The notes: generated by a model from the letters alone, not told the origin. DNA of 64,000 nucleotides from Bugulina stolonifera (GCA_935421135.1 OW285197.1:4335350-4399349), one strand, 5' to 3'; shown: positions 23,901 through 36,513, counted from the first letter of the stretch. A program made the numbers and translations.

Positions 23901-26900
23901 AAGCTTTATAAATAATAACAATCTGTAGCGATAACAATTTACTTTTTTCAATAATACAGCGCTAGCTGTGTTAGATATTACATGTAAAAGCAGTCCCATA
24001 TGAACTAGTACCGATGACGCTTAATAACTTTGTTAATAATTATGACGTGATGAAATACAGTGGTGTGCGAAATAAACTGGACCCCTTTCCTTATTGAATG
24101 CGTTTTATATGCTTTTTGTTTCTTACTAAATTCCCAGCATTCTATGTGAATAACAGGTACAATTTATATATCATTAGAATGGAAATCTTCTCAGGATTCT
24201 GAATCTGTCTTCAAATATTGCATTTACCTAACTCAAATTAAATTGCAATGCAATTACTCATCCAAACCCATGTCGGAAAATTGGCTGCAAAGTGTACTGT
24301 TTTCGGCAGGGCTTATCTGGACAATAATTTGTGTTTGGACACATATTGCCTAGATGCAAATCACGATAACACTCTGTAGATGTTGTGTTTGATGTAGTGT
24401 GATACACAAAAATTAACTTTTGGTATCCTAAAGTGCCCAACTACTCAGTTCTCGGTAGTCTGTTTTAATCATGGCTCGACTCAGTTGACAGCAACAAAGT
24501 GTAATAGTACACCTGCACAACCAAGGAAAGTCTAACTCTGCAATAGCTAAAGAGGTTAAATGGTCAAGAATACTATTGCTACAACTTTGAACCGATATAA
24601 AGAGACAGAATGCTGCCTCCTGCCAATCATAAAGAGTCCCACTTCGGTAACGATTTGGGAATGCATATCCGCAAAAATGTCGGACCCTTAACGGTGACCG
24701 ATGGCATGATTGACGGAGACAAATACATTAATGCGCTAGAGAATAAGCTACTGCCATGTGCCAGGGAACTCTAGATTTATAAATGGTTGATTCAGGATGA
24801 CAATGTGCCTTGTCATCATGCTACAAAGTCAGGAAATGCATCAATAACAGCAGTGCTAGAATGTTCGAGTGGACGGTTCAAAGTCCTGATCTGAATCCAA
24901 TTGAAAATCTTTGGCACAGAGTTGGTGTGCAATTCAGCAGAGACAACACAACACCACTAGAAGGAATTATTTATGCTTGGCACTACATTATCATTCCAGA
25001 ACCTGGTTACCGGTGTGCCCAGAAGAAGCTGAGCGGTTCCGAAGACCAAAGGCTGGCCAACTAAGTACTGGGTCTGCAATACCTTTCAAATAGCACCCAA
25101 TGGCACCTTTCAGGACCACCCAATGATTTTTCTCAGAGTTGTTCTAACAAAACATGCTAACTCAGCAAATTAAAGCACTCGTAATGCACTAATTCATAAC
25201 AAAGAATATTTCGTCAATAACCAAAATGGGAGGTAGTAAGGTTTAGAGCTAATAAAGTGTTAGTAAAACACTTTTTACAAACTCATACTATACATATTTC
25301 AGTTCAGAAGCCTTTGGGGATTACAATGATATATAGTTTGTCTATATTTTATGCAAATGCATGACTCCAGAAGGCTTTAAGCAGCAAATATGCCATGCCA
25401 ACATAGGGGTCCAGTTTATTTCGCACACCACTGTATAGTCAGGCAGCTATTAGAATTTGGAGTTTCATAACTAGCCACATACATGTAGCTCAACTAGCAA
25501 ATATAGTGATGTCTATGGAAATGCTGCGAACTTTAAGCTCTGCTGATAAAAGTCAAACTTTAGTATCTAATTTCTGCGGCCACCGAAAATTAGGGAATCT
25601 GCTATGTTCTAAGAGAGATTATATAGTTACATTGAATGTTCTACATTTCACCGTTGGTGACTACTTTGTGCACCTGGATGCTGTAATATTAAATATTAGC
25701 CCTCATAAGGTTCAGAATAGTACTTAAAGGATTATGTATTTTTATAGACATCTGAGAGGTTTTATCAGTATCAAAGTTTAAAGTTTAAAGGGAACCGACA
25801 GCTTTTTCTTGCACAACCCTAGAGATTTTTTCAGATTTAGAATCACATATGCCTAGCTAACTATATTACAATTCTTGGTCAAAGTTAAAATCTTTTGGTA
25901 TTGTTTGACTATTATTATTTTAGATAGTTTTTGGTAATTTTTTAACTTTGCTTTGTTGTAGTCAAACAATCTTAGACTAAATCCATCAAAGCTTACATGT
26001 ATGTGGTTTTAAATAAATATGAACAATGGGTTCAGATTGAGCTAGAAAAAGTAACAGTCAGTACTCCTTTAGACTAGTACAGGAAGTGATTTCACATACC
26101 CGATACTGTGTGTATCGCACTCAGACCTCCGACATATAGAATCTCTCTTTCATATAGGTATACCTGTGGAGCAATTACTGAGCAAGGCTGGGCATCCATC
26201 GGTTTGATCTCATCATTGTAGTCACAGAGGGAGTATAACTTCTGAGTTTCCCCGTTGAAAAATTCAATAGTACTAGTCTTGGTGTTAGCTACTGCAAGTA
26301 AATCTTGATTTATTGCATAACCACTAGTTTTGCTGGCAAGTGCCAACCCTTCTTCATTTTCTGAAGCATCAACAGCTGAGAGGTGTCCCCAAATAATTCT
26401 AACTGATTCCTGTTGTAGCCTGAACTCAATAAAAGCAAGCTCCACCGTTATAACAAGACTGTGGTTGTACCCATATGTCATGCTGTCCGCATTTTGAAGC
26501 CGAGTATCTCTGGTATGGATTGTCCTAATGGTTCGAGTTTTCAGATCTAGTTCTCTGATAGTGCCATCCTGTTGAAGGACAAAAGCCACCGATCTATTTC
26601 TTGCATCACCAGCAACAGCAACAATAGATGTAAACCTTCCCGTCCCCTCATTACCATCTATAGTTCCAGACTGAGTACAGTCTCCCAGATATACAGAGAT
26701 CTTTGGATCCACATCTGGTTGTAGGAGAATTAGACAATAAATATTAGAGTACACCAGTATTATTCTGGATGAATCTATTTGGAAGAAAGTCTTTAACTCA
26801 AGAGGTCCAAGCAGCAAGTTGAGTGTTTGAGTGACGTATGAACTATCAACTAAGTCACTGTAAAACTCTTGACTGGTTTCTCTATCGCATAACCAAAGTG

Positions 26901-28071
26901 ACCTGTTAGCCAAGATGAGCAAATAGTCTTGATTTTTTTCATAAACCTCCATGTGCTTCACTTCTCCAAATGTTCCATTACTGTAAAGTTCTGGAGGACT
27001 AAACCTGTACCTGAATAATAGAATGTTACTACAGACACCGTTGTCTCTCCTGTGTAAAATGAGGCATAACATGTACAATGTATACATCTTATATCTAATC
27101 CAAAAGAACATGCAATCTGGTCACCTCAGTTAAAATTATCACCTAATTGTTATACACACCCTTCATTGACAGACAAGTTAAATATATTCTTTGGTAACAA
27201 ATCCCCCTTTGATCTTGTGGAGATTACCTGAAAAAGAGCAGAAAGCGTTATGGTGGTATTTTTATGCCTGTCTGTGAAACACTATTTTACATTTATTAAA
27301 GCAAGTATGTTCCATTCGTGCATCAGTCCTGCCCTTAACAGAGGAGTATGGCTTGACATAATTTATACGACTGACTATCTAAATGGCTAACCAGGAAAAT
27401 TATTGGGCTTCTTTCACCTTTTAAAAGGCTCACCAAGTGTCTCATTTGACTGACCTACCCCCCCACCCCCCTGGCGATTTACCGGCTGCCCTACCCTGAA
27501 ATATCGATTTCCTGTCAGAGAGAGAAACTAACTGACCAATTGATTGCTTTAACTAATCAACTAATCAGCTGTTGGATACTAATCAGACACCAAAACTTCT
27601 TCCTGGTTTTACACCAAGCACCGTAGTGTTATTTAATTGTGTGAGATTATAGTCTAGAGATCAACGCATATGACGAAGCTACCTATTGGGTACAGAGGTA
27701 AGCGCTAACAAATAGGATCTAGATACGAGACTGAGGTAGTGAACACGAGGAGAGAGCGGACACTTCTATTCACACTACTGGTAAGTCTAGACGTGTTGTC
27801 AAAGCTTATCCTTACTACAGTATATTATACCTTGACTTGCACCTTTCAGAGTGTAAACCCATGTCACTTACAGGTACATTGTATATCTAAGCGAAAATGA
27901 TCGAAAAATTTATTGGTAAACAATTATATAATTTCTTGACTAAAACTATTTTGCAAATCAATCTAGCATAATTATGAGTATAAAGGCAAATAAATAAGAA
28001 ATAGCACCTTTTCATGAAATTCCCATATTTTTTCAACTTACTAGTAGCGCCACTAATCCACGAATCATCAT
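17909..28071 (-). CDS. Gene C: NHL-like propeller type I membrane protein
   Basis: Exons: 28042-28071, 27160-27227, 26100-27010, 23530-23707, 22693-22865, 22089-22142, 21616-21657, 20948-20977 (least certain), 20123-20228, 18699-18927. The product is 606 residues. Leader MMIRGLVALLVIS; propeller 34-337 (GTIDGNEGTGRF core); four-cysteine module 338-454 (YCGL, VCEK, DCKR, GDC); stalk of three tiny phase-1 exons; membrane helix about 501-521; Ser-rich tail ending EFIKRGSILHNKIKL. The tyrosine of the D/E tail motif is His596 here. The last exon can stop at TAG (18699) or splice from CAAAG|GTAAAT at 18707 to a good acceptor at 18000, adding a tail with DYQYQKYKE and stopping at 17909 (634 residues). 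Introns hold a Tc1 element, an LTR, a SINE and an 11-bp array. Function is unknown. Confidence 0.78.
18454..18476. repeat. Short perfect inverted repeat
   Basis: TTGGTGTTGG and its complement flank TCA, forming a short hairpin between the two possible 3' exons of gene C. It may be chance. Confidence 0.4.
19167..19972 (+). mobile_element. Solo LTR-like element, copy 2
   Basis: 806 bp, TGTAATGG at the left end and CCATTACA at the right, flanked by ATAT/AATAT duplications. TATA box at about 19,645-19,655 and AATAAA at 19,699-19,704. It is very similar to copy 1 and lies antisense in the gene C intron before the tail exon. The overlapping ORFs at 19,312-19,908 are by-products of the repeat. Confidence 0.78.
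20543..20812. repeat. 11-bp tandem array (CTAGCAATAGC)n
   Basis: About 24 copies of an 11-bp unit in a gene C intron. A central block of seven units has AACAGC in place of AATAGC and is flanked on both sides by AATAGC units, with one irregular unit near 20,665. Confidence 0.92.
21170..21460 (+). repeat. tRNA-derived SINE
   Basis: TAGTGCAGTGG (A-box-like) near 21,262 and GGGTTCAAACCCC (B-box-like) near 21,327, with unusual spacing. Not a tRNA gene. It lies in an intron of gene C. Confidence 0.5.
24058..25433 (+). mobile_element. Tc1/mariner transposon, inactivated
   Basis: A 1,376-bp element with inverted ends of about 30 bp starting CAGTGGTGTGCGAAATAAAC, flanked by the TA target duplication. 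It lies in intron 3 of gene C. Confidence 0.92.
24470..25064 (+). pseudogene. Tc1 transposase remnant
   Basis: Plus-strand fragments of a Tc1 transposase with several stops and shifts. A helix-turn-helix-like start contains NSAIAKEVK. The middle reads NVGPLTVTDGMIDGDKYI and then DDNVPCHHA (second catalytic Asp region). The end carries WTVQSPDLNPIENLWH, the hallmark before and at the catalytic Glu. It cannot make an intact enzyme. Confidence 0.85.
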
Positions 28072-28880
28072 GCTGATGAAAATTTCCATTTCTGACGACG
28101 GCTTTGATGAGAACTAATAATTAATAGATCACTATTTGACATTCATTGCATTACTTTTAACAATCGGGCTAAATTCCAAGCAATAACATTTGGGATACTG
28201 CATTCCTTAAATTACATTATGTATAATTATAGTAAGCAAATAGTTTTTCCATCACTGTTAAAGAAAAGCTTCAATTTAATAAAATTATCAGAGGTCCAAC
28301 CAACTGACAGTCAGGCTGTAGTGTGGTAGGCACCGCCTTAGGATGTTCCAAAATTTGCTAGTGGTATTATTGGTACACATGACATCCATCAATCCCTGGT
28401 AAGATAGGACTCCAGGTTGTGTAGTCGCAATACAAAAAAGCAACCAACAAAAACAATAAATCAATAATATTTGTGGTGACAAACACAATTCTTTTACATC
28501 ACTGCTCGATAACAGAGCTAATTGAAGAGCCACATCGGTTCCTAGTGTAGACTATATTACAGTCTGATATGACATGGAGAGAAAGCCTTCTAATTGACTG
28601 ACTGACCGACTTACTGACTGACTGGCCGACTGAAAGAAAGGTAGGAATGTGAACGGATATACTGGTGGACAGATGATAGGCAAATAAACGGCCGAAAACC
28701 GCACAAATGAACAGACGGCTGTCAGACGATTTGGTAGCGAGCAGACAGGTAGATGGAGAGAATGAATGTAGTATATTATTGATCATTTTATGCCATTCAA
28801 ATGATTGAAAATATTTATGTAATCTAAGTGAAATTACAACTTAATTAATTTTGTCACAATGTTCAATCTGCGTGATAAAT
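28072..28880. other. C-D intergenic spacer
   Basis: No convincing exon was found. It contains degenerate GACT repeats near 28,595-28,630. The shared upstream element of A/B/D is not clear in front of gene C. Confidence 0.5.
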
Positions 28881-31800
28881 TTAAACTTTGTGTCTCAGTT
28901 TCATTCTCTTGTATAATATTGACTCCTCTTTTATGAATTCAACAGAGATATGATTTGGTAAACTCAGTCCAGAGGTTTGTTGGTTCTGTACACTTTTTGT
29001 ACTTGGTAAGCTAAACCTGTCTTTTGATCTGGATGACTCTTTACTTGAAATATTAAGTGTTGGATCATGGCTATTAGTTGTGACTGGAGAGGGTCTGGTC
29101 ACTCTTTTCCTGAAAGCAATTGTAACATGAAGTGGCAACAAAATAACTGTCGCTAGAGTAATTAAAATTACTGAGACGGTGATTGGTAAGATTGATTAAG
29201 ACAAATTGTTGCGCTGTACGATGCCTTGACACATACCCTGCTTGAACATTAAACATTAAAATTAATCTGTACTTAAAAGGTATTGGTGCATATTTTAGGA
29301 TAGCCGGATGACTCGGTTACGATCACAAGTTTTGATAGCATACAGTATGTATATCTCCCAACCAGTTGCTAATCTTTTTATTGTAGCAACATACATGTAA
29401 AAGCATATTAAAATTCTTAGATTTAAGAAATGCTATTCTTGGGGAAATAGTAAATAGTAGATGCACAGAGAGACAAGCGAAAATGAATGTAGTTGAATGC
29501 CATTATTTAATAACTGATACATTGTAGATTCCCAGAGAGATCTACATGTAACTACGGATTTTTGAACTTGTAAATTCTTCATAAAAGGGAGACTCTTACA
29601 AATAGATTGTACATGAGTTTAAAAATACTAGTCGTTTTCGTAGTTGTGAAAGACCATATTGCAACTTCACAGGTTTGCAAAAGTGTTTATGTTACACAAC
29701 ATTACCGCTCAACTGTAGACACAGCTTTAGCACATTCTATTATTGTGTAAACGGATATAGTCCATATAATTGTGAGCAGCACTAGTACAAGTGAACAGTA
29801 CTAGTACAGGTTAACAGTACTAGTACTAGTGAGCAGTTCTAGTAGTAGTGAAAAGTACTAGTACAAGTGAACTGTACTACAACATACTACATTATTAACT
29901 TACTTTGTGTGCTGGGAGTAAGCAGCAATTATATTCTGCCTTTTGATTATAAGAAGAATGCAGCTAAGAACAGTTACCACTGCAACTACTGCCATTATTA
30001 TAATCACAATCACCACAAGCAGATTTGGGTCATCGCTCTCTGTTAGAATAAATAATATACTTTTGAAACCGTTAGTGTTTCCTCAAACGAAATTTTGATA
30101 AATGCAAATCGGTCATTATCAGGTGATTAAAGTACTTGTACATGTGAATGAATAAATGAGGCAAAAAATTCTCTGCTGTTTGTGATAACAGAATTACATG
30201 TATCACCAAAATATGTACTAAAACAAATAAAACCCGTCTCTACAATCTACATGTACAAGTAGATTGTAGATTGTAGATTGTAGGTGTAGATGTAAATTGT
30301 AAATGCATCGAAAACAATACAAAAATGATTATCTGAATAAACATACCACTGCCACGTGTAACAGATGTTTCTGAGTGTGAATCTGCAAGATGTAGCAACG
30401 AATGTTAAAGTTATTCCTTACTGTTATCAGATAGCATGAACAATTTAAAGGCGTAAATTTTCATCAAAGTCAATTTCCGTCTTTGAAATATGGGTTACTT
30501 TTGGTAATGTTTTCTAGTAAAGTGACTATTTGAAATAACGCACCCATGTCATGTGTAGTTCTTACTGCATATCCTGTCCTGTTACTTGCAGAAGTGATAT
30601 CTGTAAAATCAGTAGGCAATAACAACATTTATAATATTATAATTAAAGTAGTACAAGATTCAAAATATAGGTATTTTAGTTAGCAAGTTCATATTTTGGG
30701 CTTCAAAATGGTATGCAACTTGACTTGGTTGAACATGTACAAATGGCTGTATTTGAACCCCAAAAACCGTTGAAATATAGTGATTTTGTAAAAGCTCAGG
30801 AAATTTTGCCAGGAATTTCCAACTATTCATTGATGTCACTTGTCTGTTCAGTATGAAAGAGCATCCACATAGTTGAACAAAGAAACAAAGACAACCAATG
30901 AGAGAGTGTTAGTTATAAATAGGTCAATTGTTACCATTGTTACTGTGGGAGTAATGCTGTTTACAAATTATAGTTTAGTTTATTGCACTAGTGCACATGA
31001 CTAGTTGACCTATTAAAACCAATTGTAAGCAAGCCCATGTTCATTGACAAATTTCAGCAAATCATCGGGACAAAAGTAGAATCCCCTTTACACATTAGTA
31101 GTTGAAGAATTAAGCTATGTACATGTTGCATGAATACTAAATATAGACCGGTGATTCATAGTAATTTGCATTAGAACAATCAGTATTTGCGCGACTCATA
31201 GAACTAGTAGTCAACGTGCCGCTTGATCGCACTAGTGGTAACCTGAACAAGTGACGTCACTTATTCACCTGTTGTTGAATAGCTGAGCGTTTTTGGCAAT
31301 ATATAAACTTTACAGTCTTATTACACTGAAGTAAATAAAGTAAATGTAGTCAATTTGCATATCATCTTGAAGCTAACAGTGTTACCTAACAGACTAGAAT
31401 GGTCAAATCCTCAAAAATTGAATACTTTAATTACAATATTTACAACAATTGCAATAATTACAATATTGTAATGGTTTCTGGTATTTCGTGCGGTCGTCCT
31501 TGGACGACTACCGGCCCAGAACTGAAGTGCCTATGAGTGGTGCTAGGCCTTCTCATTACATAAAAAATCGAGCGGTCTCAGTAGTCCAATAACTACCAGA
31601 GACGACCCATCTGGTCCTAAGTCTGACCTTCAGACTATACCTTGAAAGAGAGTGATCCGACCTAGTAGGCGGTTCGCTAAGCGAATGACCTGACAAAAGG
31701 AAGTGAAAGTCTCTGTAACAAGTATAGATGTGTCTTTATTGAAAGCCAAGTGAAGACTAAGACAACGAAGATAAAACATGGTCCTTTATATAGTATAAGG

Positions 31801-34800
31801 GCTTCCGCCCGACGTAGTGTCGAGAAAAGACGACATAGGGTCGTCCGGAAGCTGCGCAACAACATGGCCACCGGAAGCCCGACGGCCGACCCAAAATAGA
31901 TCGGGTTATACAAAAGTTGCGTATAATCGTCCAATTCATGTACAAAATAAATATCAAGGGATTCTGAGAGGTCGGGCCTCTTTACATGGGTATTAAAGAT
32001 ACCAAAAGACTTAGTAATTATCATACACGAATGTACATTGATATATAGTTAAGTAGAATGGATATAAACACATAGATACACGTATGTAGACAGTAATTGA
32101 ATGGTTTAGACATGCAATACAGTTGAGTATAAGTATACGAACAGCTGGGTATGAGAGTACGAGTGTTAGTTGAGTAGTGCTGTGGCAACTACGAGGCACC
32201 TAAGGTGCTATGGGGTTTTATCCGAGTAGCTGGAGTCGTATATAAATGTCCTGTACCATCAAAATATTTACACCTTTAAATTATTATTGCCTTGTCTGAT
32301 TTTACAGATACCACTACATGTATTTCGAAGCAAATGGATAAAGTTTTCTAAAAGTTTTAAAATAACCCTTTCAGCACTGAAGCACTGAAGCACTGAAGCA
32401 ACTGTAGAAATGATAGAAGCTATGTTAATCTCAGTTTACATGATAACACACAGGAAATCTACAAGTACATGCACATGTATCAGCCAACTGTGCAAGTATT
32501 TAGCATAACCCAGAAATAAGGCATGCACCATATAGCACAACGCCATAGAACATACCAGTGACGTGGTTAACATGTCTGAGAGTGAATCTCGCTCCACAAA
32601 GTCCTAAAGCTTTGTTAATGAAGTAGGTTGTTCCTTGGCTTAATGCCAAGAAATGTCCATCAAATATCTCCACATCTGTAGAGTCTACTGTTTCATTCAA
32701 CTCAATTATTGTAACTCTAACACAGACTGAAGGTTCACTATAAAAAATAGTATTTGAGTTAGTATTATCGGACAGTTGTCTGTATGGATATAAGAGGTAC
32801 TGTAGCATCCCTTCCTTCTAACCACTTTGTACATAAATTTATCAGTCGGTATGGCCTAGGGGTTAAGACGCTTGCTTCTAGTCCAGACAGCCTGGGTTTC
32901 ATTCTCCAGTGGTGACAAGCTGTTCAGGCTTAGGCTGACCACTCCGTTCCTGCGGATAAGGTCTTAAAATAATGGAGGTCCCCTGTCTGTACTGTGCAAG
33001 TATTTCATCTGCATGCAGAATAAAAATTCACCTCTGCCCTCTTCGATACAAGAGCAGCCACATCACGGCAGGGCAGGTGAAAAACAGCACACCAGCACTG
33101 CCAGTTCATGCCTTGTAGCAGTGCTTCACACTGGGTTCATAACAGGCAGTGACTGAATAGTGGTGGTGAGAACTTAGTAAGCTCACACCACTTTAAAATA
33201 AGACACACCTAGCTGTGGTGCATAAAATACCACCGACATACTCAGAATTGTGGGTCTACCATTTCCTTACTGTATCTACATGTGCACTAATGTAAAGTGC
33301 GATGATCTTAGCAATCAAATTTGATGAAACACACTGTTTTGACCTACTGTAAGTTCTTAAATCTCAAAGTTGAGAAAATAGCAACTAAATGGGTGAAGCA
33401 TTATTGTTATACATGTAATTGTTCATTTCTTCCCACCTCAAATTAAATCTTTGTAAATGTAATAGCTTTTTATCTTTATCAATTATTGAAAGATCATATG
33501 TGATAATCTATCAGAGTAGGAACATGTTCTAGCTGTCTACTTCTCCTAGTGAACGCTCAGTGGTATTACCTTATATTTGCTGTCTTGCTGAGTATAATTT
33601 TGGTAACACACCAAGTTTTTTCTTTGCTTACTTGATAAGTATATGTTCCAGGAGCCAAGGGGCTGGCTCCGGAATATTTCAGTTCTCTTGGATATTCATC
33701 TTCTGATACCCAGCCATAGTCTGAGCCACAGTAGTTAACAGGAATAACTGTTAAATATACGTATAATTTAAAGTGACAACTATACAATACTCACACACAT
33801 AATAGGGCCACCCTTGTTCAATGCAAGGTTTTGCACCCTTGAACATAATTATGTCTATTTTCTATCACATAATACCCTTTTAATTTATTAACACTGAGTT
33901 CAGAGGTGTCACAACAAATAAACATAACAATCGCCACCGAATGCAATTTTACTAAGGAAGATTTTTACGTTTCCCTTCAGTAAACATTACCTACTTGTGC
34001 ATTGTATTGATGTACTACATATTATGTGCTAGCTATAATTGTAAAACAACTTTTTTTACTTGTGTGAAGAAAAGATGTATTATTTCACACACCGTACTTT
34101 ATCTGTCTAAACCATGTAACACAGTTTTTCAGTCTGTGTTTTCTGTTTTAGTTTTGGTGGACAAAACTTGTTTTCCAACAGCTAATAAAACATTTGCAAT
34201 AGAAATATCACAATTTTCTGAATGCCCAGTATTTTACTACATGTAGATATGGCCTGTCAAATAAACAAACCAGTATTAGAAACTGGGTTTTAATTTTAAA
34301 CTGTGAGCAATTAGGAAGCAGCCGCTGCATAAAATGGTGTGTTCTCGGCAATATAGACAGGGAAACTGAAAAACAAGTTACCACTATAATTTACAACTCA
34401 AACCACTGCATTTGACTACATTTTGCATCTAATCCCACGACAGTTTCATAATTGCCGACTGCCTGTTACCAAAAGAACAATTCAGATTTTCTCATGAATT
34501 GTCCTCCCTTGATATGAGGCATCAGTAAAGTTTAGATTATTTGTAATGTTAGTAATAATTGTTTATTATTAGCATCCATGTCTTTTTATCCAGTTTATTT
34601 ACAAAACTTGTTTCTATGAAAATAATCTGATGGACTAACCTAAACCAAGTTATGAAAAGAGTGGAACAAGAACAGATAAAATATCTTCACAGCAATTCTA
34701 CTTGCAAGTCACTTTTACTGCAGCATAGCAACATTCAAAAGCCCCAGATACAGATGTAAGTAAAAGGATTGCACCAAAGCAATAACCAAATATCACAATC

Positions 34801-36513
34801 TGCTACAAATATGAAGAGCCTACCTGGTGTTGAGTGTATGCTACCCTTGCTTCCAACAAATAGATTCTCTCCAACGTACAAAAACGATGTAGGCGCATTA
34901 GGGGATGGGTGACCTTCGGTATCATACAAACAGTATGAATATAGCTCTTGGTTCTTTATGTCTAGTATATCAACCGTGCCCAATAATTTGTTAATCATAG
35001 CAAGTATGTCCCCTTTAAGTGCATATCCGTTAGTTCGCTTGGATGGTGCTGCCAGCAAGTCTGAATGATCTAAGATATTGCTAAATTCGGGGGAACGCCA
35101 AATTATTCGAGTCGATTTTGACGATAGTTCAAACTCGATAAAAAATAGTTTGGAAGATATGACAAGGGAATTATTGTAGCTATTAAATGTCATACTCTCA
35201 GCACCTCGAAGCTGATTATCTCTGCCATGGATTGTTCTAATGGCATGGTTGTCAAGCGTCAGTTCTCTAATAGTACCTTCTTGCTGAAGGATAAAAGCCA
35301 CCGATCTATTTCTTGCCTCACCAGCAACAGCAACAATAGATGAAAACCTTACCGTCCCCTCATTACCATCTATAGTTCCAGACTGAGTACAGTCTCCCAG
35401 ATATACAGAGATCTTTGGATCCACATCTGGTTGCAGGAGAACTAGACAATAAATATTAGAGTACACCAGTATTATTCTGGATGAATCTATTTGGAAGAAA
35501 GTCTTCAACTCAAGAGGTCCAAGCAGCGAGTTGAGTGTTTGAGTGACGTATGAACTATCAACAAGGTCATTGTAAAACTCTTGACTGGTTTCTCTACTGG
35601 ATAACCAAAGTGACCTGTTAGCCAAGATGAGCAAATAGTCTTGATTTCTTTCATAAACCTCCATGTGTTTTACCTCTCCAAACGTTCTGCTACTGTAGAG
35701 TTCTGAGGGACCAAATCTGTACCTGAAACATTAAAATACCATTGCTCACCAATTTTACTTCTGCACTCAAGTTTAGTGCAATAAAATCTCAAATAATTTA
35801 ATCGACTTCACCAAATTTAGATGGCTGAAATTCAGACTGATGAACCACAGGAATGCTACACTTGCCCTTCATTGGAAGATATATTAAATACAGTTGGTGG
35901 TAGTGATTCTCCATTATATCTGGTAGGAAACACCTAAAAAATAACATGATGATGTAAACCTGGATTTTATGTTAACTGGCTGGCTGGCCAGCTGGCGGCT
36001 GACTGTGTATTTGTTTAAAACTAACTGCTGAAAAGATTGGCTAAATAATCAAAACATGGAATTGTAATTGGGTGTTCATCCGCGTTTTAACAGATTCTGA
36101 TTGCCAGGTCTTGCACCAGAAATGTTATAGAAATAAGCAAGAAAAAGTTTTTATCCAGCATTGTAAGTAAATTTACAGTGCGACAGACTATATTATCATG
36201 ATTTAAGAGCAGACAGCATTTTTATGACAATAATGACCTATTACTTGGCTTCAGATAATATTATAACCCTCTTCTTCTCAGACTATTAATAGCAAGTGGT
36301 GATTTAATAACTACTGCATACAAGGTTTAAGTGTTACAAATCTGTTTATGCTTTTTTCTGATGGCTAAACAGAATCAGGCATTTGATGCAGGTACTAAAA
36401 TAATTCAGTTGTTCAGTATACCAAATATCCATGGCGCTGAAATACTGAGGTTTCTATAATGTAGCCCTTACCTGTTTAGTGACTAATAGTAAGGTCGTAA
36501 GTCCCCAAATCAT
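28881..36513 (-). CDS. Gene D: NHL-like propeller type I membrane protein
   Basis: Exons: 36472-36513, 35866-35933, 34824-35722, 33570-33747, 32556-32737, 30544-30600, 30347-30382, 29904-30039, 28881-29109. The product is 608 residues. Intron 2 uses a GC donor (AAGG|GCAAGT); the rest are GT-AG. Leader MIWGLTTLLLVTKQ; propeller 38-337; cysteine module 338-457 (YCGSDYGWV, WCVTK, SVCVR, LCGA); a stalk of two phase-1 mini-exons; membrane helix about 494-517; tail with SLPSTKSVQN and C-terminal EFIKEESILYKRMKL (Tyr599). The first half of the propeller is nearly identical to C, the second half resembles A/B, and the cysteine module is close to E. A sense-oriented LTR sits between the cysteine module and the membrane exon. 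Function is unknown. Confidence 0.82.
29770..29875. repeat. ~21-bp minisatellite (ACTAGTAC core)
   Basis: Five imperfect units of the form GTGAACAGTACTAGTACAAG in an intron of gene D, next to the membrane-helix exon. Confidence 0.7.
30250..30305. repeat. (TAGATTG)n short array
   Basis: TAGATTG units beside an inverted CTACAATCTAC copy that could fold into a hairpin. Intronic in gene D. Confidence 0.6.
31249..31262. promoter_or_regulatory. Perfect 14-bp CRE palindrome
   Basis: AAGTGACGTCACTT is a full palindromic CREB/ATF consensus. It lies in the intron of gene D about 200 bp from the LTR. The sequence match is certain, the function unknown. Confidence 0.35.
31467..32263 (-). mobile_element. 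Solo LTR-like element, copy 3
   Basis: About 797 bp, same family as copies 1 and 2 but on the minus strand. The ends are TGTAATGG and CCATCAAA on the plus strand, flanked by ATAT. Its TATA box (plus 31,783-31,793) and poly(A) signal (plus 31,735-31,740) point the same way as gene D. More diverged than copies 1 and 2. Confidence 0.76.
32843..33230 (+). repeat. tRNA-derived SINE
   Basis: The head has TATGGCCTAGGGGTTAAGA (A box) and GGGTTTCATTCTC (decayed B box), followed by a unique body. A fragment of the same head is at 37,185-37,222. It lies in an intron of gene D between the two exons of the cysteine module. Confidence 0.65.
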
